A stretch of DNA of 17,393 nt from Acidithiobacillus ferruginosus (lineage in GTDB: Bacteria > Pseudomonadota > Gammaproteobacteria > Acidithiobacillales > Acidithiobacillaceae), in contig NZ_JABBDR010000033.1 of the NCBI RefSeq assembly GCF_018854495.1, forward strand, positions 1 through 17,393, written 5' to 3'. Both the position numbers and the translations under genes were made by a program. The notes beneath the pieces were generated by a model. It was given only the letters and a program-made list of their open reading frames with translations, was not told the origin of the DNA and searched no databases. This document shows, one piece after another, positions 8,520 to 14,832 of this stretch. Positions within the stretch are counted from its first letter, which is position 1, and each line of letters opens with the position of its first letter.

Positions 8520-8547
8520 CCCCGCCGAAGAATCGGCGGGGTTTTTT
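8520..8547 (+). terminator. Rho-independent terminator after the lipoprotein gene
   Basis: A perfect 9-bp stem (CCCCGCCGA at 8520-8528 with TCGGCGGGG at 8533-8541), an AGAA tetraloop and a run of six T (8542-8547). It begins 28 bp after the lipoprotein stop and separates that gene from hsdM. Confidence 0.93.
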
Positions 8548-8663
8548 CGTATTTGACGGTTGCAGGCATCTGCCCCTTTACATTCGACCGGGAGCGTTCC
8601 AACGCCGCTCTCACCACCCCGCCTTTTCATGATATAACACCCCAAAGAATCAAAGGGAATACC

Positions 8664-10238
8664 ATGCCGCGCGGACCAGCCAAGAAGAAGACCGAGGACA
8701 CCACCAGCCAGAGCCTGGAACCCAAACTCTGGGCCACCGCCGACAAGCTGCGTGGGCATCTGGACGCCGCCGATTACAAGCATGTGGTATTGGGCCTCAT
8801 TTTCCTGAAGTACATCTCGGACCGATTTGCCCAAAGGCATGCGGAAATCGTCCGGGAAGAAGCGGGAGCTTACGCAGAAGATCGGGACGAATACACGGCG
8901 GAAGGCGTGTTCTGGGTACCCTTATCGGGCCGCTGGGACATGGTGCAGGCCGCCGCCAAACAGCCGGACATCGGCAAGCGCATCGACGAGGCCATGACCG
9001 AGATCGAGCGGGAAAACCCCCACCTGAAAAACATCCTGCCCAAGGGATATGCCCGCCCAACACTGGATCAGCGCCGCCTGGGGGAACTGGTGGACCTCAT
9101 CGGTACCATTGGCCTCGGCACGGCGGAACATCAGGCCCGCGATACCTTGGGCCGGGTGTATGAATACTTTCTGGGCATGTTCGCCAGTGCGGAAGGCAAG
9201 CGCGGCGGTGAATTCTACACCCCGGCTTCCGTGGTGCGCGTGCTGGTCACCATGCTGGCCCCGTATAAAGGGCGCATCTATGACCCCTGCTGCGGATCGG
9301 GCGGCATGTTCGTACAGAGCGAAAAGTTCATCGAAGCCCACGGCGGCAAAGTGGGGGACATCAGTGTCTATGGCGAAGAATCCAACCCCAACACCTGGAA
9401 GCTGGCCCTCATGAATCTGGCCATTCGCGGCATCGAGGCCGACTTGGGACCGGAAGCGGCGGACACCTTTCACAAAGACCTGCATCCCGACCTGCGGGCG
9501 GACTACATCCTCGCCAATCCGCCCTTCAACATATCCGATTGGGGCGGTGACCTGCTGCGGGACGATAAACGCTGGCAGTACGGGATACCGCCCGCAGGTA
9601 ACGCCAACTTCGCCTGGGTTCAACACATGGTCCATCATCTGGCGCCCTATGGCATCGCGGGCTTCGTGCTGGCGAACGGGTCCATGTCCTCCAACACCAG
9701 TGGCGAAGGGGAAATCCGCAAGAACCTCATCGAAGCGGATCTGGTCGACTGTATGGTGGCTATGCCGGGCCAGCTTTTCTACAGCACCCCGATCCCCGTG
9801 TGCCTGTGGTTTCTGGCGAAGAATCGGGATGACGGACGCGGCATGGCTGGCAAGGAACTGTTTGAACGCACCGGCGAAGTGCTGTTCATCGATGCCCGCA
9901 ACCTGGGCTTCATGGCCGACCGCACCCATCGGGAACTGACCGACGAGGACATTCAGAAGATCGCGAATACCTATCACCGGTGGCGTGGTGATGGCGAAGG
10001 GGAATATGCGGATATTCCCGGATTCTGCAAGGCCGCCAGCATTGATGAAATCCGTAAGAACGGTCATGTCCTGACACCGGGGCGCTATGTAGGGGCAGCC
10101 GCCAAGGATGAGGATGACGAACCCTTTGAAGAAAAAATGGCGCGGCTGACCAAAGACCTGTCGGAACAGTTGACAGAAGGACGGCGCCTGGAAGAGGAGA
10201 TGCGGAAAAACTTTCGGGTGTTGGGGTATGAGTTATGA
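8664..10238 (+). CDS. hsdM: Type I restriction-modification methyltransferase subunit HsdM
   Basis: HsdM is the N6-adenine methyltransferase subunit that works in a complex with the specificity subunit HsdS. The 524-residue length is normal. The N-terminal helical domain reads [20 protein letters not shown] and [14 protein letters not shown] motif I is DPCCGSGG at 207-214 and the catalytic motif IV NPPF is at 285-288. The C-terminus [15 protein letters not shown] is the usual helical tail. The ATG at 8664 has AAAGGGA at 8652-8658; the frame is open to 8502 but upstream residues overlap the terminator. A TATAAC at 8633-8638 might be a -10. Odd: no intact hsdS follows. Only a 3' scrap of hsdS and a truncated hsdR lie 4.5 kb further on, so this subunit appears orphaned in this window. 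Confidence 0.95.
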   Translation: MPRGPAKKKTEDTTSQSLEPKLWATADKLRGHLDAADYKHVVLGLIFLKYISDRFAQRHAEIVREEAGAYAEDRDEYTAEGVFWVPLSGRWDMVQAAAKQPDIGKRIDEAMTEIERENPHLKNILPKGYARPTLDQRRLGELVDLIGTIGLGTAEHQARDTLGRVYEYFLGMFASAEGKRGGEFYTPASVVRVLVTMLAPYKGRIYDPCCGSGGMFVQSEKFIEAHGGKVGDISVYGEESNPNTWKLALMNLAIRGIEADLGPEAADTFHKDLHPDLRADYILANPPFNISDWGGDLLRDDKRWQYGIPPAGNANFAWVQHMVHHLAPYGIAGFVLANGSMSSNTSGEGEIRKNLIEADLVDCMVAMPGQLFYSTPIPVCLWFLAKNRDDGRGMAGKELFERTGEVLFIDARNLGFMADRTHRELTDEDIQKIANTYHRWRGDGEGEYADIPGFCKAASIDEIRKNGHVLTPGRYVGAAAKDEDDEPFEEKMARLTKDLSEQLTEGRRLEEEMRKNFRVLGYEL

Positions 10239-10249
10239 ACGGACCCTGC

Positions 10250-10277
10250 TTGCGCCCTATACTCATTGAGATATAAG
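10250..10277 (+). promoter_or_regulatory. Possible promoter/operator of the antitoxin remnant
   Basis: TTGCGC (10250-10255) and TATAAG (10272-10277) are 16 bases apart. Between them CTCA-T-TGAG (10262-10270) forms a small palindrome inside a TATA-rich frame, as often seen in autoregulated toxin-antitoxin promoters. It could still drive the downstream PemK/MazF pair. Tentative. Confidence 0.35.
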
Positions 10278-10288
10278 TGGATGACCGA

Positions 10289-10437
10289 ATGAACATCGAG
10301 ATGAGCAGTGGCAATGTTTACGCAGACATGGGATCAGTGAGGCCAAAATGCTGGAATGTCTGGCCCGTTTGGGCCGGGATATTCAGATCGTCATCGGGCC
10401 GGAACATGCGGGGATAGGGAATATCGTGGTGGTATAA
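10289..10437 (+). pseudogene. Remnant of a XRE-family (HigA-type) antitoxin lacking its HTH core
   Basis: The ATG at 10289 begins MNIEMSSGNVYADMG, the typical N-terminus of small XRE antitoxins of the HTH_37 type. After this the frame changes. In the next frame SEAKMLECLARLGRDIQIV, GPEH and GNIVVV run to the TAA at 10435-10437, which is the typical C-terminal helix and strand of the same family. The middle, where the helix-turn-helix should be (about 40-50 residues in relatives), is absent. The two family ends meet around 10329-10335. I read this as an internal deletion that also broke the frame. No toxin partner of this family is next to it; hsdM ends 50 bp upstream. The family call is from memory. 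Confidence 0.65.
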
Positions 10438-10460
10438 ATGCGGAATCCGAGGATTGAGTC

Positions 10461-10670
10461 ATGCTACAAACTATCGAAGTGGAAATTGATGCACAGGGAC
10501 AGGTGCATCCCGTGGGATTGAACAAGCCGTTGCCGCCAGGCCGCGCCTTGCTGACCTTGCTGACGCCGCCTGCCAACGAAGAAGCGCTGCTTTCGGATGC
10601 GGCACTGGCTGAAGATTGGTTGAAACCCGAAGAGGATGCGGCATGGGCCTACTTGCAGCCGGTCAGGTAG
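10461..10670 (+). CDS. Antitoxin of a PemK/MazF-type module
   Basis: The product is 69 residues, starting MLQTIEVEIDAQGQVHPVG, an N-terminal strand region like those of AbrB/DUF2281-type antitoxins, with PLPPGRALLTLL after it. The acidic C-terminal tail (LLSDAALAEDWLKPEEDAAW) is of the kind that wraps a toxin. A GAGG (10449-10452) lies 8 bases before the ATG. The gene overlaps the downstream toxin by 28 bp, the standard arrangement for coupled antitoxin-toxin translation. Antitoxin identity follows from context plus sequence flavour; the exact antitoxin family is uncertain. Confidence 0.8.
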   Translation: MLQTIEVEIDAQGQVHPVGLNKPLPPGRALLTLLTPPANEEALLSDAALAEDWLKPEEDAAWAYLQPVR

Positions 10671-10981
10671 TGGTGCTGCCCTTTCCGTTTTCTGATCTCT
10701 CACGAAACAAGTACCGGCCCGTACTGGTGCTGGCTGATGCGTGTCGTGGCGACTGGATTGCCTGCCAGATCACCAGCAATCCTTATTCCGATCCCCGCGC
10801 CCTCGCGCTGACGAAACAGGATTTCGCGAACGGTGGACTTGCGCACACCAGCTATGTGCGTCCCGGCAAGCTCTTCACGGCTCACGCGGACTTGATGGAA
10901 CAGATTGTGGGCACGGTGACACCAGACTTTCTGAATCGGGCGCGGGAAGCGGTAATCCAGGTGATTCGAGGGAAGCCATGA
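10643..10981 (+). CDS. PemK/MazF family toxin (endoribonuclease)
   Basis: The product is 112 residues, typical for MazF/PemK. It begins with the family's GQVVVLPFPFSDLS, followed by KYRPVLVLA; the first beta strands form the active-site region. ACQITSNPY is the third strand, and LAHTSYVRPGKLFTA with IVGTVTP forms the C-terminal half. Family knowledge: these toxins cut mRNA at short sequences when free of antitoxin. The ATG at 10643 is preferred because it overlaps the antitoxin tail and gives the canonical start; nine more codons upstream are in frame but not family-like. The stop overlaps the ATG of the next (truncated DUF4926) reading frame. The gene appears intact. Confidence 0.88.
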   Translation: MGLLAAGQVVVLPFPFSDLSRNKYRPVLVLADACRGDWIACQITSNPYSDPRALALTKQDFANGGLAHTSYVRPGKLFTAHADLMEQIVGTVTPDFLNRAREAVIQVIRGKP

Positions 10982-11106
10982 CCCGCGAACTGGATACCGT
11001 CTTTCTGTTGAAAGGCCAACCCAATGAGGGCTTGGTGAAGGGCAGCGGCTGGGATAGGAAACGCGGAAGAATTTTCGGGTGTTGGGGTATGAACTGTAAC
11101 AGTTAA
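10978..11106 (+). pseudogene. DUF4926 N-terminal fragment fused to the hsdM-tail copy
   Basis: The frame opens MTRELDTVFLLKGQPNEGLVKG, the usual start of DUF4926 proteins, small (about 60-80 residue) proteins often found beside toxin-antitoxin and restriction genes. From about codon 21-22 the sequence stops being DUF4926 and runs, out of frame, through the second copy of the hsdM 3' end until a stop at 11104-11106. The 42-residue product is therefore a chimera. The ATG overlaps the toxin stop (ATGA), so it was probably translationally coupled to the toxin gene. Confidence 0.65.
11037..11099 (+). pseudogene. Decayed second copy of the hsdM 3' end
   Basis: These 63 bases align without gaps to 10176-10238, the last 21 codons of hsdM including the stop, with about 50 of 63 identical. 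The last 12 codons read [11 protein letters not shown] and stop in both copies, with differences only in silent positions or stop choice (AAA/AAG, AAC/AAT, GAG/GAA, TTA/CTG, TGA/TAA). Further up, one glutamate codon has become TAG and others have changed, so the copy is dead. The silent changes indicate that it came from a different, homologous hsdM and not from a recent local duplication. Confidence 0.8.
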
Positions 11107-11123
11107 TTATAGGGGATATTGCC

Positions 11124-11387
11124 ATGACTGGATCACTACCGGAATGCTGCAAAGAAAACAAAATCACCAACAGGGCCGAATTGATTGATTGCATGGAAAC
11201 TCTTGAAGATACCAAAGATATGACAATCGATGATCTAAAAGAACGATTGAATTACTTGAACGTAATGCGCCATACAGACCACTTGGCGATGTTTAAAGAG
11301 GATGAGGGATTGCTGGACATCTACGACCGCGCAAGTTTTACATTACAGAATGCTATTGAGGCTCTGGGAAGCGCCAAGACGCCTTAA
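11124..11387 (+). CDS. Small hypothetical protein
   Basis: The 87-residue product is acidic and predicted helical, with CC at residues 8-9, MTIDDLKERLNYLNVM in the middle and LDIYDRASFTLQNAIEAL near the end. I do not recognise the family. AGGGGA (11111-11116) lies 7 bases before the ATG. The gene follows the dead hsdM tail directly and is visibly more AT-rich than hsdM. Its position among toxin-antitoxin and DUF4926 remnants suggests an accessory role, but no function can be assigned. Confidence 0.55.
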   Translation: MTGSLPECCKENKITNRAELIDCMETLEDTKDMTIDDLKERLNYLNVMRHTDHLAMFKEDEGLLDIYDRASFTLQNAIEALGSAKTP

Positions 11388-11423
11388 TGACAGCTATTAG
11401 TGGATATTTTATCGGATAATGCC

Positions 11424-11702
11424 GTGATTCAGGAACTGGATACGGTTATTCTAGTGCAAGACTACCCCGACCAGGGATTAGTGAAAGAGGATATGGGTGC
11501 GGTGGTCATGGTTCATGACGGCGGTAAAGCCTTTGAGGTTGAGTTTATAACTATGACCGGGGATCCTCTGGGGGTTCTTAATTGCGAATGCCATGGATGC
11601 CGTCAACACCATCGGACTATCCGGGGCTTCTCCCAATGTCTTAAAAGGCGTGAGCGCAAAGCAGATTGCTGCGTTCTATGGTATGCCGGATACCCAGAGT
11701 GA
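11424..11702 (+). pseudogene. Second DUF4926 gene, 3' end lost
   Basis: From the GTG at 11424 the frame reads VIQELDTVILVQDYPDQGL, then KEDMGAVV and KAFEVEFITMTGDPLGVL, which is nearly a complete DUF4926 domain (about 52 residues). After 11580 the expected closing strand is missing, and the same frame continues as low-quality sequence rich in Cys, His and Arg until a stop at 11700-11702. The frame is open to a GTG at 11400, but the family start is at 11424; there is no clear ribosome binding site. It shares its opening motif with the fragment at 10978, so the region once held two related genes or a duplicated module. Confidence 0.6.
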
Positions 11703-11786
11703 GGGATTGCGTGTCTTGCTACAGAGGACCATGTGGATACTGTGATTGAGGTACATGAAAATAGAAAAGTTTACTTGATGGACTAA
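11578..11786 (+). pseudogene. Frameshifted remnant of an unidentified protein C-terminus
   Basis: In the frame beginning at 11578 a protein-like stretch reads ANAMDAVNTIGLSGASP, VLKGVSAKQIAAFYGMP and SEGLRVLL before degrading near 11725. In a second frame the stretch TEDHVDTVIEVHENRKVYLM continues to a TAA at 11784-11786, just at the ribosome binding site of the MFS gene. The two could be one former gene broken by an indel near 11720, or two scraps. I do not recognise either part. Confidence 0.4.
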
Positions 11787-11801
11787 AAGGAGATGACAAA
11801 A

Positions 11802-13190
11802 ATGAATACTCCTACTTATACCAAAGTAGATTCTGCCTTGTCGCCACCGAAGAAGGACTTTCGTTTTCTTCTGATGGCTATAGTAGCGGGCCTTGGTGGC
11901 CTGCTTTTTGGTTACGATTCTGGTGTTGTTGCTGGCGTACTGCTCTTCTTGCGCGGTACTTTTCATCTGAGTGCCAGCATGCTAGGTCTTTTTGTCGCCA
12001 TCGCACTGGGTGCGGCTGCTGTTGGTGCGGCATTTGCGGGGGTTCTTTCTGATACGTTTGGGCGCCGCCCTGTACTCATTATCACAGCAATCATGTTTAT
12101 ATTGGGAGCTTTATTGGCCGCTCTATCAGAAAGTGTTGCTATGCTTTTTATCGGCCGCATAGCGGAGGGCGCAGCTATTGGTGTTTCATCTGTGCTTACA
12201 CCTCTCTATCTCGCAGAAATAGCTGCAACGCACTGGCGTGGTGCTATTGTCACAATCAATCAGTTTTACATTACGTTTGGAATATTTCTCTCTTATCTTG
12301 TTGATTATGCATTGTCAGGTACTACTGGCGGTTGGCGTTGGATGCTGGGCTTGGGTGCGGTTCCTGGCGTTATCCTTTTGACTGGTATGCTTGTGTTACC
12401 AGAGAGCCCGCGCTGGCTTGCAGGGCACAATTTACTGGAAAAAGCTAGGGTAGCCCTTCGTTTTTTGCGTGGCAGCCTTGATGTACAGGCAGAACTGGAT
12501 CATCTGCATAAAGATGTCGTGGAAGATGGTCGGCGAGCGGCGCCATGGGTTCGCTTGCTGCAAAAAGACGTTCGCAAGCCACTTATTATTGGAGTCGGCC
12601 TGGCCATTTTTCAACAAATTACAGGTATTAACGCGGTGATTTACTTTGCACCTACGATTTTTCAGGATGCTGGTCTTTCATCCGCATCTGTTTCGATTCT
12701 TGCTACCGTAGGTGTGGGAGCCGTCAATGTTATTATGACGTTGGTGTCCATGCGTTTAATGGATTCTGTAGGGCGTCGTAAATTACTGCTTTGGGGCCTC
12801 TGTGGCATGCTTACAACGCTAATTATTATTGGTCTTGGTTTTACACTTAATCTCCACGGTACGTTATCCTATCTCGTCGTGTTTATGGTGGCCGCCTTTG
12901 TAGGATTTTTTGCTATCGGTCTTGGCCCAGTATTCTGGCTGTTGATTTCCGAGATTTTTCCACTAGCTATTCGGGGGCGCGGTGCCAGTATTGCTACAAT
13001 CGCCAATTGGGTATCCAATATGATTGTGTCTGGCATATTCCTTGACCTTCTGCTGACTATTGGTCGCAGTAGTACTTTCTTTCTATACGCTGGGATGACC
13101 GTTCTCGCCATTCTCTTCACCTTGTGGGTGGTACCAGAAACCAAAGGTGTTTCTCTGGAGGATATTGAAAGCCACATCGATACGCTCTGA
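11802..13190 (+). CDS. Sugar porter family MFS transporter
   Basis: The product is 462 residues with twelve predicted membrane segments and a central cytoplasmic loop at about 200-260, the MFS layout. Sugar-porter signatures are all present: LLFGYDSGVVAG at about 34-45, DTFGRRP in loop 2-3, PESPRWL from 200, QQITGINAVIYFAP from 271, a second GRR in loop 8-9, and PETKG from 445 at the C-terminus. Family members (XylE, GalP, AraE, GlcP types) move monosaccharides with protons. The ATG at 11802 is preferred over 11793 because AAAGGAG ends at 11792, giving a 9-base spacer instead of none. Composition is AT-richer than neighbours, suggesting transfer. It is probably transcribed with the porin gene downstream. 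The substrate cannot be told from sequence. Confidence 0.9.
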   Translation: MNTPTYTKVDSALSPPKKDFRFLLMAIVAGLGGLLFGYDSGVVAGVLLFLRGTFHLSASMLGLFVAIALGAAAVGAAFAGVLSDTFGRRPVLIITAIMFILGALLAALSESVAMLFIGRIAEGAAIGVSSVLTPLYLAEIAATHWRGAIVTINQFYITFGIFLSYLVDYALSGTTGGWRWMLGLGAVPGVILLTGMLVLPESPRWLAGHNLLEKARVALRFLRGSLDVQAELDHLHKDVVEDGRRAAPWVRLLQKDVRKPLIIGVGLAIFQQITGINAVIYFAPTIFQDAGLSSASVSILATVGVGAVNVIMTLVSMRLMDSVGRRKLLLWGLCGMLTTLIIIGLGFTLNLHGTLSYLVVFMVAAFVGFFAIGLGPVFWLLISEIFPLAIRGRGASIATIANWVSNMIVSGIFLDLLLTIGRSSTFFLYAGMTVLAILFTLWVVPETKGVSLEDIESHIDTL

Positions 13191-13196
13191 ACTCTC

Positions 13197-13241
13197 GTAT
13201 CTATTCACCATGGGGTGACCGCGCCCCTGGTGAATAGATAC
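13197..13241 (+). terminator. Perfect 14-bp inverted repeat after the MFS gene (terminator or attenuator-like hairpin)
   Basis: The left arm (13197-13210) is fully complementary to the right arm (13228-13241). Within the 17-base centre GGGGTG and CGCCCC can extend the stem. It begins 6 bp after the MFS stop. No T-run follows (TAAAAGTATTC), so a classical intrinsic terminator is not shown. It could instead stabilise the MFS mRNA end, attenuate readthrough into the porin gene, or be a protein site. Confidence 0.5.
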
Positions 13242-13272
13242 TAAAAGTATTCAAAATAAGGAGGGTGTCACG

Positions 13273-14742
13273 ATTAAAAGATGTGAAGTTCACAGTACAT
13301 TGCCTGGAAAAAAAGCGTCCAGAAATCGTTTCGCTTGCAGTATGGCGGTTTTATGTGCCATCAGTTTTGGTATGCCCGTATTAGCCATGGCGACGACCTC
13401 CACCAACTCGCCGATTCCTTCCAATACCCTCCTGGACAGGACTATCGCTAATACCAAAATTACCGCGATGTTGGGAATTATCAATTTCAGCTATCTGAAT
13501 CATGCGCATACCGGACAAGATACACACTCGTTGGCGTTGGGCGGGCATTTATATGTGCACAGCCCGCAGTTGGGCGGATTCAGTCTGGGGGTCGGCGGAG
13601 ATTTTGCCACCTGGACCGGTTTTTATCAGCATGAAGATCCGGAATTGACGGGTCCGTATCCCAGTCATGGCATCGCCATAGTGCGCCAGGCGTATTTGCA
13701 ATACCACTATGGCCCCTTTGTCATCCGGGGTGGGCGTCAGTTTATCAACACGCCTTATGCCAACTGGGATTATTATACGTACAACCCACGGGCTTTTACC
13801 GGGGTCAGCGCGGTGGTGGATATCATTGGTCGTCACAAGGCTGGGCAGTGGTCCGGCAATAGCCCCATGGCCCTTGGTGGTTCACCGGCGACTCTGAGCT
13901 TCATGGCAGCACGCATGTACAGTTACGCCAGTCGTTTCAGCGCAACATTCACCACAGGGAATCGTTATACCAGTGATCATACCAATGGTTTTTATGTGTT
14001 GGGAGCACGATACCAGACCCCATTTTTGGGAAAGCACATTGATCTTCAGGCTTGGTACTACGATTTTTACGGCTTTGCCAATATGTTTTACGGACAGGCT
14101 GGAATCAGTCGCCCGATTAGCAAAGATGTTTCCCTGTTCGGAAATTTCCAGATGGTCTCGGAAGGAAATTCCGGTGCCGGGACGAGTTATCTGAATGCAC
14201 TGAATGCGAACTCCGTAGATGCACAGGTTTATGGCGGTCGTGTTGGCGTAAAATTTGGTCCAGATCATGATGATAATGTTGCCCTGGTAGCCAGTTACAG
14301 CCCCGTCAATTATGGCTCCTTTCGCCATGGTGGCATGATTCATCCTTACAATGATATCAGTGGTACCAGTTATACTACCACCATGGAAACCGGCATTTCC
14401 GATTATGGCCCAGGTTATGCCTATGGTATTGCCTCCAATTTCGGATTTTTAGCCAATCAACTCAAACTTAACGCCAGCTTCATTCGTTATTTAGTCCGTT
14501 ATGGTTTTGGTGGCAGTGCCTACTCCTATAACGGAGCTTACGGTTTCCCCACTGGGGAGGCCATTCCCAATCAAAAACTCTGGTCTATGGATGTGGGCTT
14601 GTCCTACGACCTGTCCAGCATTCTCAAAGGACTTTATGTAGCCGATTATACGGATATATCCGTAGCGCAAAACGAAACAGGTTACCCGCATTACGAGAAC
14701 CCGTATTTCAGCAACCGTTTTTACTTCAAATATCGCTTCTAA
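13273..14742 (+). CDS. OprD-like outer membrane porin
   Basis: A signal peptide (basic start, hydrophobic AVLCAISFGMPVLAMA) precedes an aromatic, glycine- and tyrosine-rich beta-barrel ending in YFKYRF, with the terminal Phe typical of outer membrane proteins. VIRGGRQFINTPYANWD and NPRAFTGVSA match the OprD-type pattern of a strand followed by RQ-x-x-x-TP and a later F-x-G. The length, about 480 residues, fits. Start: the only strong ribosome binding site, AAGGAGG (13258-13264), lies 8 bases before an in-frame ATT at 13273. The alternatives, TTG at 13300 and ATG at 13342, have none. An ATT start is rare, so this is an inference. Paired with the MFS gene, it would form a two-membrane uptake route for a small solute. 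Confidence 0.75.
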   Translation: MKRCEVHSTLPGKKASRNRFACSMAVLCAISFGMPVLAMATTSTNSPIPSNTLLDRTIANTKITAMLGIINFSYLNHAHTGQDTHSLALGGHLYVHSPQLGGFSLGVGGDFATWTGFYQHEDPELTGPYPSHGIAIVRQAYLQYHYGPFVIRGGRQFINTPYANWDYYTYNPRAFTGVSAVVDIIGRHKAGQWSGNSPMALGGSPATLSFMAARMYSYASRFSATFTTGNRYTSDHTNGFYVLGARYQTPFLGKHIDLQAWYYDFYGFANMFYGQAGISRPISKDVSLFGNFQMVSEGNSGAGTSYLNALNANSVDAQVYGGRVGVKFGPDHDDNVALVASYSPVNYGSFRHGGMIHPYNDISGTSYTTTMETGISDYGPGYAYGIASNFGFLANQLKLNASFIRYLVRYGFGGSAYSYNGAYGFPTGEAIPNQKLWSMDVGLSYDLSSILKGLYVADYTDISVAQNETGYPHYENPYFSNRFYFKYRF

Positions 14743-14745
14743 GGA

Positions 14746-14832
14746 ACCCACCAGGCCCTTTTACCAAAGCTCATGTCCGGCGAAATCCGGATACAGGAAG
14801 CCGTTAAAACCACAGAAGAATTTTTTTCATGA
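14746..14832 (+). pseudogene. hsdS: 3' remnant of hsdS (type I specificity subunit)
   Basis: The frame encodes [18 protein letters not shown] followed by TTEEFFS and a TGA at 14830-14832. This is the standard C-terminal ending of HsdS (the LLPKLLSGEL motif and a short charged tail). No other hsdS sequence, meaning neither target recognition domain, is present in the window. Homology begins within about 10 bp of the porin stop. The TGA overlaps the ATG of the hsdR fragment (ATGA), the normal hsdS-hsdR junction, which supports the identification. Confidence 0.82.

Larger units (their letters stand above)
10239..14745. other. Foreign segment lying where hsdS should be
   Basis: Between the stop of hsdM and the surviving 3' end of hsdS lies about 4.5 kb that contains no hsdS coding sequence apart from that end. 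In order it holds an antitoxin remnant, a PemK/MazF pair, a DUF4926 start joined to a second hsdM tail, a small hypothetical gene, another broken DUF4926 gene plus scraps, then the MFS and porin genes. From about 11100 the composition is clearly richer in A and T than hsdM or the hsdR fragment. No transposase, integrase or flanking target-site repeat was seen, so replacement by recombination rather than simple insertion is the inference. Confidence 0.6.

Noticed and set aside
8922..10067. Long minus-strand open frame opposite hsdM
   Set aside because: HsdM motifs fix the plus-strand frame; the antisense translation resembles nothing.
10239..14745. Transposon or integron carrying the MFS and porin genes
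   Set aside because: No transposase, integrase, terminal inverted repeats, target-site duplication or attC-like sites were visible, so a defined mobile element cannot be claimed.
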